From contig NZ_FMIC01000002.1 in NCBI RefSeq assembly GCF_900091625.1, positions 4,774,001 through 4,838,000 of the forward strand: a stretch of DNA of 64,000 bases, written 5' to 3'. The stretch is from Micromonospora peucetia. Lineage in GTDB: Bacteria; Actinomycetota; Actinomycetes; Mycobacteriales; Micromonosporaceae. The position numbers were made by a program, and so were the translations under genes. The notes under the pieces are model-generated. The model was given only the letters and a program-made list of their open reading frames with translations, was not told the origin of the DNA and did no database searches. Below, piece after piece: positions 9,466 to 18,527 of the stretch (position 1 is its first letter; each line of letters starts with the position of its first letter).

Positions 9466-10365
9466 GTGAGCGCGGAACTTCTTGAGGACTTCGTGCGGGC
9501 GGAACGCGAGCGTGCGTTGGGTGTCTACGGCATCTGTGTGCATCGCGAGGGCCGCCCGCCGGTGGAACACCGCTTCCGGTCCGACGACCGGGTGAACCTG
9601 TACTCCGTGGCCAAGACGTTCACGTCCGTGGCGGTGGGGCTCGCGGAGGCGGAGGGGCGACTGAGCCTCGACGACCGTCTCCTGGACCATCTGCCCGAGC
9701 TGCGGCCGATCGCCGCCGACGGGTTCGCCGACGTCACGCTCCGTCAACTGCTGACGATGACCAGCGGCACCAGCCACCGCTGGTTCGCCGACGAGCGGAC
9801 AACCGCCGCCGACCTGCTCCACGAGATCGTCGCCGCGCCGCTCGTCGCCGCGCCCGGGGCCCGCTTCGCGTACACGGGTTCGGGCCCGTACGCCCTCGGC
9901 CGGGTGATCGCCCGGGTCACCGGGGCGGACCTGCGCTCGTACCTGCTGCCGCGCCTGTTCGCGCCGCTGGATCTGCACAACCCGGCCTGGCACACGTGTC
10001 CGCTGGGCCACCCCTTCGCGGAGAGCGACCTCTTCCTTCGTACCGAGGAACTCGCGCGGTTCGCGCGGTTGCTGGTGCAGGAGGGCCGGTGGGAGGGCCG
10101 GCAGGTCCTGCCGGCGGAGTACGTGCGGCGGATGACGGGGGACCGGGTCGACACGAGCACCATCACGTACGGCGAGCAGTACACCCACGGATACGGGCTG
10201 GGCGTGTGGATCGACCGGGCCGACACGTACCGGCTGGACGGCCGCTACGGTCAGTACGTGGTCGTCAGCCCCGCGCGCCGGGCCGCCGTCACGGTGACCG
10301 CGCACGCGGAGCGTGACGGGGAACTGCTCACCGCGATCCACAAGCTCGTCGTCGCCCGGTGCTGA
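9466..10365 (+). CDS. Serine hydrolase of the beta-lactamase/PBP4* family
   Basis: The product is 299 aa from a GTG at 9466; the upstream part of the open frame looks non-coding. The SxxK nucleophile motif is SVAK (near residue 50), followed by LRQLLTMTSGTS. A YTGSGPY segment takes the place of the YxN motif. The family includes esterases, D-aminopeptidases and beta-lactamases, and the substrate cannot be told. No signal peptide is evident, so it is probably cytoplasmic. The 211-bp gap upstream is shared with the divergent catalase gene; apart from the catalase ribosome binding site I see no clear element there. Confidence 0.75.
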   Translation: MSAELLEDFVRAERERALGVYGICVHREGRPPVEHRFRSDDRVNLYSVAKTFTSVAVGLAEAEGRLSLDDRLLDHLPELRPIAADGFADVTLRQLLTMTSGTSHRWFADERTTAADLLHEIVAAPLVAAPGARFAYTGSGPYALGRVIARVTGADLRSYLLPRLFAPLDLHNPAWHTCPLGHPFAESDLFLRTEELARFARLLVQEGRWEGRQVLPAEYVRRMTGDRVDTSTITYGEQYTHGYGLGVWIDRADTYRLDGRYGQYVVVSPARRAAVTVTAHAERDGELLTAIHKLVVARC

Positions 10366-10476
10366 CGCGGATCCCGTCCGCCCGTCGGCCCGGCACGCGA
10401 ACGGGATCTGCCGAGAGGAACAGCATCGTGGCACGCCGGGAATGAGGCCGTCGTGGTCGGCCGCGCAGCCGTCCTG

Positions 10477-10495
10477 CCGCCCGACGGTCGGGCGG
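10477..10495. terminator. Small GC hairpin between convergent genes
   Basis: CCGCCCGA, loop CGG and TCGGGCGG form a perfect 8-bp stem, 7 bp past the stop of the minus-strand oxidoreductase and about 110 bp past the serine hydrolase. It is likely a terminator. Confidence 0.5.
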
Positions 10496-10501
10496 GTGGC
10501 G

Positions 10502-11941
10502 TCACGACCCGCCGAGTCGGGGCGCGACCGGGCGGACCTCGACCGGGTCGCCCGGTCGCCCGCCCGCGCGCGACCGGTACTCCGGGACGCCCACGCAGGT
10601 GAAGAGCAACGCCGCGAGGTCGTCTGGCCCGGCCAGCAGCCCCGGGACCTCCGAGTCGAGGAAGGTCATGCCGGAGGCGCCCGCGCCCAGGGCGTACGCC
10701 GCGAGGTGCAGCCGGCCCTCGACGAGCCCGGCGGCGAGCTGGGCGTCGCGGTAGCCACGGTCGTCGAGGGTCGCCAGCGGCGCGGCGGCGATGACGACGT
10801 ACGCCGCGTCGCCGGCGAGTGCCTGGTCCAGGCAGACCCGGAGCAGCTCGTCGCGTAGGTCTCCGGTGCGCAGCGGCGTCGACAGGTCGGGCCACCAGTA
10901 GAGGCCGGGCGGCACGCCGTCGACCCCGTGCACGGCGACCCAGTGCGGAACCGGCACGCCGCGCAGGGCCGCTGCCAGGGACCATTCCAGCAGGGCGCGC
11001 GGCAGCGTCCGGGACCTGTCCATCCGTCGTTGCGAGCCGCGCCGGCGGACAACCTCGTCGAACGGGTCGGACGGCGGGAACGCCGACAGCGGCTCCGCCT
11101 GCGGCCAGGGCGCGCCGAGCACGTCGCGCTCTCCGGCGCGCTGCGCGGTGGTGCACAGCGGCAACTCGACCTGCGGAAGCTCACCGTGGACGGCCGGGCC
11201 GGTGGGCCCGATCGCCGGTGCGCCGTCGCCGAGGGACAGCAGGGCCAGCGGATACTCGTGCACCCCGTCCGCGCCGACCAGCGCGCGCACGGTGGCGTCC
11301 GGGAAGAGCGACCGCAGCCGCGGCGCGAGACCGGCGCTCGTTGCCGCCGCCGACAGTTGGGACAGCAGCGTGCCGGCGTCCCAGTAGAGGTGCCGCCACC
11401 CGCGCTCGGCGTAGCGCCACCCCGTCCGCCACGGCACGCCCGTCACCACGAGCGTCGTGACCGCCCCGGTGGCGGCGGGAGCCACCTGGACGAGCGCGTG
11501 CCGCCGTGCGTCGTACCAGTGCACGCCGTCCGGCACCCCGGCGACGCCCCTGGTGCTCGCGTAGACCTCCAGGGGGAACCGCGCCCCGGCCGAACCGGAG
11601 GCGCGGTAGAGGAAGGGGCGGCCGTTGCGCTCGGCCGTGCGCACGACGCCGGCCCCGAGGAAGAGCACGCGGCCGAGCTGCGCCGCGTCGAGGGGCTGTG
11701 CGGGGGACGCGACGCCGGCCAGCACGGCGGTCGCGGAGACGCCGGGGTCGGGCAGGTCGCGCGGCAGGGCGAGGACGGCAGGACCGTCCGGGTAGCCCTT
11801 CATGGGCGGCGGCAGGGTCTCGGGGTCGTTCGGGACGAGGTCGTGGCGGACGCGCGGATCGTCCACGGGCACGCTCCACTCACGGGCCGGCTCGTAGGAC
11901 GTCAGCCGGTGCAGCAGCCCGGCGCCGGTGTCGAGGTCCAT
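10502..11941 (-). CDS. SagB-type nitroreductase-fold flavoprotein (tandem nitroreductase domains)
   Basis: The product is 479 aa. It reads as two related nitroreductase-like halves. The C-terminal half carries the clearer pattern: SQRRMDRSRTLPRALLEWSL, later LAAYALGAGASGMTFLDSEV and LLFTCVGVPEY. This resembles the SagB/McbC (ThcOx) dehydrogenases that oxidise azolines in thiazole/oxazole peptides, although many members sit outside such clusters. FMN would be the expected cofactor. The start at 11941 has an AGGA site 8 nt upstream. It is the last gene of the minus-strand block after the LanM, the candidate precursor and the LuxR-type regulator, so it may tailor the same peptide. No YcaO cyclodehydratase is visible, which argues against an azole pathway. 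Confidence 0.7.
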   Translation of the reverse strand: MDLDTGAGLLHRLTSYEPAREWSVPVDDPRVRHDLVPNDPETLPPPMKGYPDGPAVLALPRDLPDPGVSATAVLAGVASPAQPLDAAQLGRVLFLGAGVVRTAERNGRPFLYRASGSAGARFPLEVYASTRGVAGVPDGVHWYDARRHALVQVAPAATGAVTTLVVTGVPWRTGWRYAERGWRHLYWDAGTLLSQLSAAATSAGLAPRLRSLFPDATVRALVGADGVHEYPLALLSLGDGAPAIGPTGPAVHGELPQVELPLCTTAQRAGERDVLGAPWPQAEPLSAFPPSDPFDEVVRRRGSQRRMDRSRTLPRALLEWSLAAALRGVPVPHWVAVHGVDGVPPGLYWWPDLSTPLRTGDLRDELLRVCLDQALAGDAAYVVIAAAPLATLDDRGYRDAQLAAGLVEGRLHLAAYALGAGASGMTFLDSEVPGLLAGPDDLAALLFTCVGVPEYRSRAGGRPGDPVEVRPVAPRLGGS

Positions 11942-11995
11942 CCGGTCATCCTGCCAGCACGCGCCGCCGGGCGATGGCCCCCACGGCGGTACCGC

Positions 11996-14974
11996 TCAGC
12001 CGCGCTCCACCTCGGCGGCGAACTCGCTCAGCGCGATCCGGTTCGGCAGGCCGGTCTTGCCGAGCAGGCTGGACACGTGCCGCTCCACGGTGCGTGGGGA
12101 CAGGTGCAGCCGGCCGGCTATCTCCCGGTTGCTGAGCCGCCCGACCAGCAGCCGCAGCACCTCGAACTCCCGCACCGTCACGCCCGCCGACCGCAGCCCG
12201 GCGGGGATGTCGCCGGCACCGGAGCGGCGCTGGTTCACGCGTACCCCCGCCTGGCGCAGCAGGGCCCGGCAGGCACTGGCCACGGCCGGCACGTCACCGC
12301 GGTGGAAGTGCTCCTCGGCGGCGCGCAGCCACTGCACCGGGTGTCCCCAGCCGTCGGCGAGGGCCGACTCACCCACCAGCCGCAACGCGAGGTGCCGGCC
12401 CATCGCGTACGGCTCGCCGGCCCGTATCGCCTCGGCCGCCGCCTCCTGCGCCGCGTCCGGCCGCCCCGACCGGCCGAGGAGTACCGCCTTGGCGAACAGT
12501 GCGAACTGGAGATCCCAGCGCAACCGGCTCGCCGAGTCGCCCTGCACCGCCTCGTAGGCCGGCCAGCCGGCCTCGCCGGACATCACCTGGAGCAGCAGGT
12601 GCAGGCCGTGCCGGCCGGAGAGGTGGAAGACCGTCGGGCTCCGCTCCTCGGCGCTGAACGCGCGGGCCAACTCGTCGAGGGCGCGGGGCCGGTCCTCCTC
12701 CAGCAGCGCGCAGAAAGCCCTCGCCAGCCCGTGCACGCGGGGAGCGTGCAGGGCCAGGTCGCCGCTCCACCGGCGGAACTCGGCCAGCGCGTGCTCCATC
12801 TCCCGGCGCCGCCCCTGGTGCCCTGCGAGCACCGCGCTGACCATCAGCACGTACTGGGTGGTCTCCAGCAGTTTCAGCCGGGTGGTCGCGGCCAGCACCT
12901 GCTGGACGAGGCTGTTCGCGGTGTCGAAGTCCCCCCGCAGCGCCGCGTGCAGGGCCAGGCTCGCCTCCGCCTGGTGGCGCGCGGTCACGGCGCCGGCCTG
13001 GGAGGCGCGTTCCCGGGCCTGTTCGAGCCGGTCCAGGCTGGCGTCGCGCAGCGCGTCGTCGTTGCCGAGCCGGATCAGCGCGTGGATCTCCCAGATCGGC
13101 AGCCGGTGCTGCGCGGCGATCACCAGGGCCCGTTCCAGGCACCGGGTCGCCTCCGTCGGGTCGCGGTGCCGGATCAGCGCGCCGAGCAGCTGCCACGCCT
13201 GGCAGGCCACCACCGGCAGCGGGACGGTCTCGGCGACGGTGGCGGCGCGGCGGGCCAGCGCCTCGGCGGTGGCGAGCTGGTCGTGTCCGGCGGTGTCCAG
13301 CACCAGGTGGGCGGCGATCACGTCGACCGGCGCGGTGTCCTCCGCGGCGGCGTCCGGGCCGAGCAGCGCCCGCGCCTGTTCCACCTGTGCCAGCCCTTCG
13401 GCCGAGCGACCGGCGACCGTCGCGGCCCAGGCCAGTCGGGTGTGCAGTTGCGCCCGCCGGCGCGGGTCGACGCCGCCGATCTGGTCGAGGATGCTGACCG
13501 ACGCGAGTGCCCGCTCGACCAGCCCCGCCTCGGCCAGGGCGTGTAGCAGGGCTTCGAGGGCGGCCGCGCGCGCCACCGGGTTGTTCTCGCCGAGCAGGCC
13601 GATAGCCCGGTCCAGCAGGGCGACCGCGGTGGTGGCGCCACCCTGTGCGATGGCCCGGCGGCCCGCCTCGGTGAACAGCCGGCCGGCGGCCTCCGGGTTG
13701 TCGGCCTCCAGGTGCAGGGTGGCTGCCACCTGGCACCACTCGCCCGGCAGACCGGGGAACACCTTCTCCACCGCGTCGGTCATCCGCCGGGCGAGCCGGG
13801 GCCGCTCACCCGGACCGAGGAGGGTGAGCAGCGCCTCCCGGGTGACCCGGTGCCGGAAGGCGTACCAGTCGGTGAGCTGGTCGTCGACAGTGACCAGTCG
13901 CCCCGCGACGTCCCCGCCCAGATGGTCGAGCACCGCGCGGTCACTCAGCCCGGTGGCCGCCTGCACCACCGTCAGCGGGAAGCGCTCGCCCAGCAGCGCG
14001 CCCATCGAGAGCAGCTCCCGGGTCTGCGGGTCGAGCTGCTCGACGCCCTGCACCATGCCCCGGGCCAGGGTGCTCGGCAGGGCGGCCGGCAGCTTCTCGG
14101 ACATCCGCCAGCCCTCCGGGCCACCGACCAGCAGCGCGCCGTCGATCATCCCGGCGACCAACTCCTCGATGAGGAAGGGGTTTCCGGAACTGCCTGTCGA
14201 GACGAGGGCGTGCACCGCCGCCGGCACCCGTTCCGGGGCGGCGCCGAGGCAGGCGCCGACCATCTGCCGCAGCCCGTCGTCGTCGAGCCGGCCCAGCTCG
14301 ATGAGGGTGCACTGACCACGTTGGGCGGCCGAGCGGGCGAGGGCCAGCGCCGCGCAGGACTCGGCCCGGATCGCCCCCAGCAACATGGTCGGTTGCAGGG
14401 CGACGTTGTCGATCAGATACTCCAGCACGGCCAACGTCTCCGTGTCGGCGTCCTGGAGGTCGTCCAACAGCATCAGGCAACCCCGCCCCGCACCGGCCAC
14501 CCCGGTCAGCCGGAGGACCGCCTCGGCGAGGATCACCAGGGACGCGTTCTCCTGGTCGGCCGGCGGCCGGCCCCAGTCGGGGACGAGCCGGCCGAGGATC
14601 GGGCCGTACGGCCCGAGCGCGGTGGGGTCGACCGGCCCGGCCCGGAGCAGCGACAGCAGCGCCTCGGTCAGGGGACGCAGCGGCACCGCGGTGCCGATCG
14701 TGCTGCCCCGGCCCCGCATCACCCGCATGCCCGCCACGGTGGCCAGCTCCGCGACCCTCGATGTGAGGCGGGACTTGCCGACGCCACTCTCGCCGACCAG
14801 GAACACCGCGCCACCCAGCCCGGCCTGGGCCGATTCGAGGCTGTCCAGCACCGCGCGGAGTTCGGCGTCCCGACCGATGAGCTTTGAGGAGCGGTACACA
14901 CTCCGCACGCTATCCGAGGCGGGAGGCGACAGCCCAACGCGGTGCTGTCGTCCCCTCCCGCCCCGGCCAACCAA
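11996..14974 (-). CDS. Large LuxR-family ATPase regulator (LAL/MalT type)
   Basis: The product is up to 992 aa, typical for this family. An AAA-type ATPase region near the N-terminus has Walker A GESGVGKS (near residue 67) and Walker B-like LMLLDDLQD. A long helical TPR-like region follows. The C-terminal LuxR HTH reads LRLLVGRLSNREIAGRLH, then SPRTVERHVSSLL. The start is uncertain: ATG 14974 gives the full frame, while GTG codons at 14908 and 14899 would begin directly before YRSSKLIGRDAEL, the usual N-terminus. No start has a strong Shine-Dalgarno. The gene lies 11 bp downstream of the candidate precursor gene on the same strand, so it is probably co-transcribed and may be the local activator. 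Confidence 0.85.
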   Translation of the reverse strand: MVGRGGRGRQHRVGLSPPASDSVRSVYRSSKLIGRDAELRAVLDSLESAQAGLGGAVFLVGESGVGKSRLTSRVAELATVAGMRVMRGRGSTIGTAVPLRPLTEALLSLLRAGPVDPTALGPYGPILGRLVPDWGRPPADQENASLVILAEAVLRLTGVAGAGRGCLMLLDDLQDADTETLAVLEYLIDNVALQPTMLLGAIRAESCAALALARSAAQRGQCTLIELGRLDDDGLRQMVGACLGAAPERVPAAVHALVSTGSSGNPFLIEELVAGMIDGALLVGGPEGWRMSEKLPAALPSTLARGMVQGVEQLDPQTRELLSMGALLGERFPLTVVQAATGLSDRAVLDHLGGDVAGRLVTVDDQLTDWYAFRHRVTREALLTLLGPGERPRLARRMTDAVEKVFPGLPGEWCQVAATLHLEADNPEAAGRLFTEAGRRAIAQGGATTAVALLDRAIGLLGENNPVARAAALEALLHALAEAGLVERALASVSILDQIGGVDPRRRAQLHTRLAWAATVAGRSAEGLAQVEQARALLGPDAAAEDTAPVDVIAAHLVLDTAGHDQLATAEALARRAATVAETVPLPVVACQAWQLLGALIRHRDPTEATRCLERALVIAAQHRLPIWEIHALIRLGNDDALRDASLDRLEQARERASQAGAVTARHQAEASLALHAALRGDFDTANSLVQQVLAATTRLKLLETTQYVLMVSAVLAGHQGRRREMEHALAEFRRWSGDLALHAPRVHGLARAFCALLEEDRPRALDELARAFSAEERSPTVFHLSGRHGLHLLLQVMSGEAGWPAYEAVQGDSASRLRWDLQFALFAKAVLLGRSGRPDAAQEAAAEAIRAGEPYAMGRHLALRLVGESALADGWGHPVQWLRAAEEHFHRGDVPAVASACRALLRQAGVRVNQRRSGAGDIPAGLRSAGVTVREFEVLRLLVGRLSNREIAGRLHLSPRTVERHVSSLLGKTGLPNRIALSEFAAEVERG

Positions 14975-14985
14975 CTAGTGTCCCG

Positions 14986-15222
14986 TCACCACGGGCGTTC
15001 GGGGCAGCAGGTGGTCATGGGTGCGGCCTCCGCCCCCGCCCCGCCGCCACCGACGAGACCGCCGACCACCATGCCCACGGGCACGACCAGGCTGGCCAGG
15101 GCGGCTGCGCGGATCCCGAACGTCACAACGGGCTGTACCCACATCGCCCCGACGGGATCGCCGACCGGCGCTGCGGAGTCGGTCTCGTCGGCACGACGCG
15201 GGGAGAGCTGGTTCTCGGACAA
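14986..15222 (-). CDS. Small peptide with Thr-Thr-Cys-Cys tail; candidate lanthipeptide precursor
   Basis: The product is 78 aa. It starts at a TTG, chosen because AGGAGG lies exactly 8 nt upstream; the in-frame alternatives lack such a site. The N-terminal 25 residues are polar and acidic (ENQLSP, ADETDS). A hydrophobic, Gly-rich stretch (about residues 28-60) follows, ending in GGLVGGGGAGAEAAP, and the last nine residues are TTCCPERPW. The only Cys and the last two Thr are in that tail, as expected for a small (methyl)lanthionine core. The Gly-rich or AEA site could be the leader cleavage point. It lies 86 bp after lanM on the same strand. The long hydrophobic stretch is unusual for a LanM leader, so a small membrane protein is the main alternative. 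Confidence 0.5.
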   Translation of the reverse strand: MSENQLSPRRADETDSAAPVGDPVGAMWVQPVVTFGIRAAALASLVVPVGMVVGGLVGGGGAGAEAAPMTTCCPERPW

Positions 15223-15230
15223 CTGTCATT

Positions 15231-15236
15231 CCTCCT
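15231..15236 (-). promoter_or_regulatory. Ribosome binding site that fixes the TTG start at 15222
   Basis: On the minus strand AGGAGG is followed by the 8-nt spacer AATGACAG and then TTG. The ATG inside the spacer is only 1 nt from the site and reads into a different, Arg-rich frame, so TTG is the better start. Confidence 0.65.
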
Positions 15237-15308
15237 GTTGGTGTTCTGATGGGTGTTTCCGGGAGCAGATCACTCCACTGGAGACGGTGTTCACCCGCCC
15301 GGTGGTCC

Positions 15309-18300
15309 TCAGCCCGAGGCCGGCGGTTCAGCGGTGGGCTCCAGCAGCAGCACCGACGGAACTCGTGCGGTCCCGGCGAGCCGGAGCAGTTCGTATCCGA
15401 TGCCGGCCAGCCCGGTGAGCAGGCCGGGGGTGGGCACATTGCCCGGCGTCCCGCAGGACGGCCCGTACCGGTCGACGGCGTCGAGGACCCGGCCGAGATG
15501 CCGCCGCACCGCGCTCCCGGGTGCGATGCCGTGCACCGCCTCCGCGACGCCCAGCTCGCCGTGGCAGAGGCTGAGGTCGCCGAGCAGCGGGCGGTCGGTG
15601 AGCAGGCGTACCGCCTCGTCGGGGCAAAAAGCGGGCCCCGGTCCGCCGTCGGGCGGGTGCGGGTCGCCGGGGGCGGGGATGTGCCGGGTCGGCGCGTCGG
15701 GGGCGAGGGCGCTGTGGGCGAGCGCCAGGCCGGCCGCGCCGCGACACCAGCCGTACCCGGCCCGCCCGGCGGTGGAGAGGGTGCCGGCCCGCCGCAGCGC
15801 GAGCCGGCCGGCCTGTGCGTACCGGGTGCCGCCGGTCCGGGCGTACCGGTCCAGTGCCCAGCCGATGCCGGCCAGTCCGTCGGCGAAACCCATCTTCCCG
15901 GGTGGGTCGTCCCGCTCGATCGTGTCGACGAGCCGGTCGGCGCAGCGCCGGGCGAGCGATCCCGCCGGCGGGTAACCCAGCTCGGCGTGCACCGCGTCCA
16001 TGGCGGCGAGGCAGCCCGCGCTGCCGTCGGCCCAGCCCAGGGCCGGGGACTCCGCACCGGCGACGGCGAGGTCGACCGCGGTGCGGGCCTGCCCGGCGAG
16101 GCCGGGGTCGGCCAGCAAAGTGGACAGCCGGGCGAGCCCGTACGCGATGCCACCGAGGCCGTGCAGCCCGCCGGGCCCGATCGCGGCGACCAGGTCCGGG
16201 CGCGTGTCGAGCAGCTGGAACAGTCCCGGCACCGCGCCGACGGCCCGGTGGGCCAGCTCGGCGTGGCGGGCGGTGCCGGTCACCGCGGTGAGCTGGGCGA
16301 GGAAGAGCGCGACACCGAGGTGGCCGTCGGCCAGCCCGGCGCCCATCGGCAGGACCAGCCACTGCCGATCGTCGACCAGCTCCAGGCCGAGCCAGTTCAC
16401 CCGGTCCGTGCCGACCACGCCGCGGGCCTGGATCTCGTCGGCGATAGCGCACGCCGTGGCGAGCAGGCGTTCCGGCGACGCGTCGGTGTCCGTGACCGCC
16501 CGCGACACCGGTGTGGCGGTGTGCCGCCCGTCGACCGGGTGCCGGGTGGCCAGTGTCGCCGCGACGATCCACTCCTGGTGCTGCCGGTCGGTGTCGCCCA
16601 ACGTGGCTGTCTTCTCCAGCGCGGTGTCGAGCCCGCAGCGGGCCAGCGGCACGGGCAGCGGCCCGCCGCCGGCGACCCGGACGGTCCGGCTGCCGGCGGT
16701 GCTCTCGAACAGCGGGACGTCGCCCTCCCACAGTGCGGCGACCTCGTGCCCGGGGAGCTGGGCGAGGAACGGGTGCGTGCCGACGCTCGACCAGAGGACG
16801 CCGAACGCGCGGTCCCGCTCCAGCGCGTCGCCGAGGACGTCCGGGTGGGTGGTCTCGGTGAGCAGCGTGTGGTAGCCCGAGGTGGGGCGGGCGACCACCC
16901 GTACCGGGACGGTGGCGCAGGAGGAGACCAGCTCGGTGAACTCCCGCCGGTGCGTCCGGATCGTCTCGTACGCCAGCCGGAACCCCGCCCGCAGCGCCGG
17001 CTCGTGGGCCGTGGGGTCGATGTCGGTGTCGCCGACGCGCGGGCGGTTGCGGGCGCCGACGAAGTCGACCGCGCGCCGGGTCAACCGCATCCGGTCGGTG
17101 CCCGGGTCGGTCCAGTCGATCGCGCTGGCGGGTGCGGTCCCGCCACGGTCGCCGCCGATGCCGGACAGGTCCATCACCCCCTGGTCGCCCACGACGATCA
17201 TCGGCATCAGGCCGGTCCGGTGCACCGAGGCGGCCAGCAGGTCCGCCGCCGGATCGCCGGTGCCCGCCGGCTCACCCAGCGCGGGATGGAAGAGCGTCTC
17301 GGTGTCCACCACGACCGGCGTCGCGCCGGCGGCGATCAGGTTCTCGTAGTGCATGTCCGTGGCGTGCAGGGCGTGCAGCAGCGCGAGCAGGGCGCCCTGC
17401 CGGCGGTAGAACCCGTCCGCCTGCTCCGGGCTGCTCAGCGGCGCCGCGTCGATGTGCTCCGACCAGCCGTGACCCGGCCGGGTCAGGGCCGCGACCCCGC
17501 GCAGCCCCAGCCCCGGCGTCCGCTGCTCCAGCCAGTCGACGAACCCGGTGAACCGGACCTGGGAGGCCAGGTCGCGTGGTTTGTAGACGACGCGTCGGCC
17601 GTCCGCGAAACGCAGCACGGCGGTCGTACGGCCACCGGCGTGGGCGTCACCCAGATTGCTGTGGACCGCGATCAGCGGGCCCGGATCGCTGTCGCCGAGC
17701 AGGGTGCGGACCAGGTCGTCGCGGTCGGCGACGAACCGGGTCAGCAGCTCGATCCCGGCCCGGGCGGCCGTCGTGGCGGTCTGCGCCAGCAGGCGGGCCA
17801 GGGTGGGGTAGCGGTCGACCAGTTCGGCCAGCCCGGCGGGGTCGCAAAGCTGCGCCACGAAGTCGGCGAACCGGGCCCGGCTGTCGACGCCGGCGAGCCG
17901 GCCGGCCTCCCGACGTCGATGCAGCTCCGAGACCAGTGTGCGGGCCGCGACGGAGAGCAGGCGACGAGCCAGCTCGGTGGCGAGATGGTCGGTGAGGGCG
18001 GGCAGGTCCACCGTCCGCCCCGTCGCGATTCGGTCAGAATTGGCGACGATTCGGTCAGCGGCGGTGACGAATCGGTCCACTGCGACCTGGACGAACGTCC
18101 TCAGGGGCGCGGAGAGGGCCTCCCGCCAGTCCGACGGGTTCGTAGGTGGGCGCGGCGCCGCCGCGGCGTACAGCGCCGCCTCAACGGTGTCCGCCCAGGC
18201 CGGACGGGGGATCCTGGCCGCGATGGCGGAGCGCTCCTCCGCCAGCAGGTCGAGCAACCCCGACTCGTCCAGGCCGACCTCGGCGAGCCGCGCCACCAGG

Positions 18301-18527
18301 CCCGCCCCGTGTCCGGACCGCCAGGCGGCCAGCAGACGATCCGTGTCGTCCCTACTGTTCGTGCCGTTCGTGCTGCGCGACGCGCGGTCGCGCTGGCGGC
18401 CCGGCGTGCCGCCGGCCCGGCCGGGCGCCCGTTCGTGCAGCGCGAGCCCCGACGCCCACCAGTGCGGGGCCAGCCGCACGTCGGAGCAGGCGCCCGCGGT
18501 GGCGCCGGCCAGGGGAGTCGAGGTCAC
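15309..18527 (-). CDS. lanM: Class II lanthipeptide synthetase LanM
   Basis: The product is 1072 aa from GTG 18527; the frame is open to an ATG at 18581, giving 1090 aa at most. The N-terminal dehydratase half (DUF4135-like) has VYKPRDLASQVRFTGF, DMHYENL and VDTETLFHP, the kinase-like motifs used to phosphorylate and eliminate Ser/Thr. The C-terminal LanC-like cyclase half has repeated GxGG/GLAGIGW motifs and the zinc ligands in YGWCRG and LCHGELG. It should dehydrate Thr/Ser in a precursor and add Cys to form lanthionines. Starts are ambiguous because no candidate has a clear Shine-Dalgarno. GTG 18527 overlaps the stop of a 12-codon leaderless-looking ORF. No LanT transporter is adjacent. 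The nearest candidate substrate is the TTG-start gene just downstream. Confidence 0.93.
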   Translation of the reverse strand: MTSTPLAGATAGACSDVRLAPHWWASGLALHERAPGRAGGTPGRQRDRASRSTNGTNSRDDTDRLLAAWRSGHGAGLVARLAEVGLDESGLLDLLAEERSAIAARIPRPAWADTVEAALYAAAAPRPPTNPSDWREALSAPLRTFVQVAVDRFVTAADRIVANSDRIATGRTVDLPALTDHLATELARRLLSVAARTLVSELHRRREAGRLAGVDSRARFADFVAQLCDPAGLAELVDRYPTLARLLAQTATTAARAGIELLTRFVADRDDLVRTLLGDSDPGPLIAVHSNLGDAHAGGRTTAVLRFADGRRVVYKPRDLASQVRFTGFVDWLEQRTPGLGLRGVAALTRPGHGWSEHIDAAPLSSPEQADGFYRRQGALLALLHALHATDMHYENLIAAGATPVVVDTETLFHPALGEPAGTGDPAADLLAASVHRTGLMPMIVVGDQGVMDLSGIGGDRGGTAPASAIDWTDPGTDRMRLTRRAVDFVGARNRPRVGDTDIDPTAHEPALRAGFRLAYETIRTHRREFTELVSSCATVPVRVVARPTSGYHTLLTETTHPDVLGDALERDRAFGVLWSSVGTHPFLAQLPGHEVAALWEGDVPLFESTAGSRTVRVAGGGPLPVPLARCGLDTALEKTATLGDTDRQHQEWIVAATLATRHPVDGRHTATPVSRAVTDTDASPERLLATACAIADEIQARGVVGTDRVNWLGLELVDDRQWLVLPMGAGLADGHLGVALFLAQLTAVTGTARHAELAHRAVGAVPGLFQLLDTRPDLVAAIGPGGLHGLGGIAYGLARLSTLLADPGLAGQARTAVDLAVAGAESPALGWADGSAGCLAAMDAVHAELGYPPAGSLARRCADRLVDTIERDDPPGKMGFADGLAGIGWALDRYARTGGTRYAQAGRLALRRAGTLSTAGRAGYGWCRGAAGLALAHSALAPDAPTRHIPAPGDPHPPDGGPGPAFCPDEAVRLLTDRPLLGDLSLCHGELGVAEAVHGIAPGSAVRRHLGRVLDAVDRYGPSCGTPGNVPTPGLLTGLAGIGYELLRLAGTARVPSVLLLEPTAEPPASG

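Noticed and set aside
7909..10434. Minus-strand open frame of 841 codons spanning catalase and serine hydrolase
   Set aside because: It is a shadow in another frame. The catalase reading with all catalytic residues ends at 6993 with a proper start at 9254.
10928..13546. Plus-strand open frame of 872 codons over the oxidoreductase and LuxR-type genes
   Set aside because: It runs across two conserved minus-strand genes and their gap and shows no domain.
14975..15229. ATG at 15229 (MTVVREPALPAS) as the start of a small protein
   Set aside because: It is only 1 nt from the Shine-Dalgarno and reads into an Arg/Gly-rich, unstructured frame. The TTG at 15222 has ideal 8-nt spacing.
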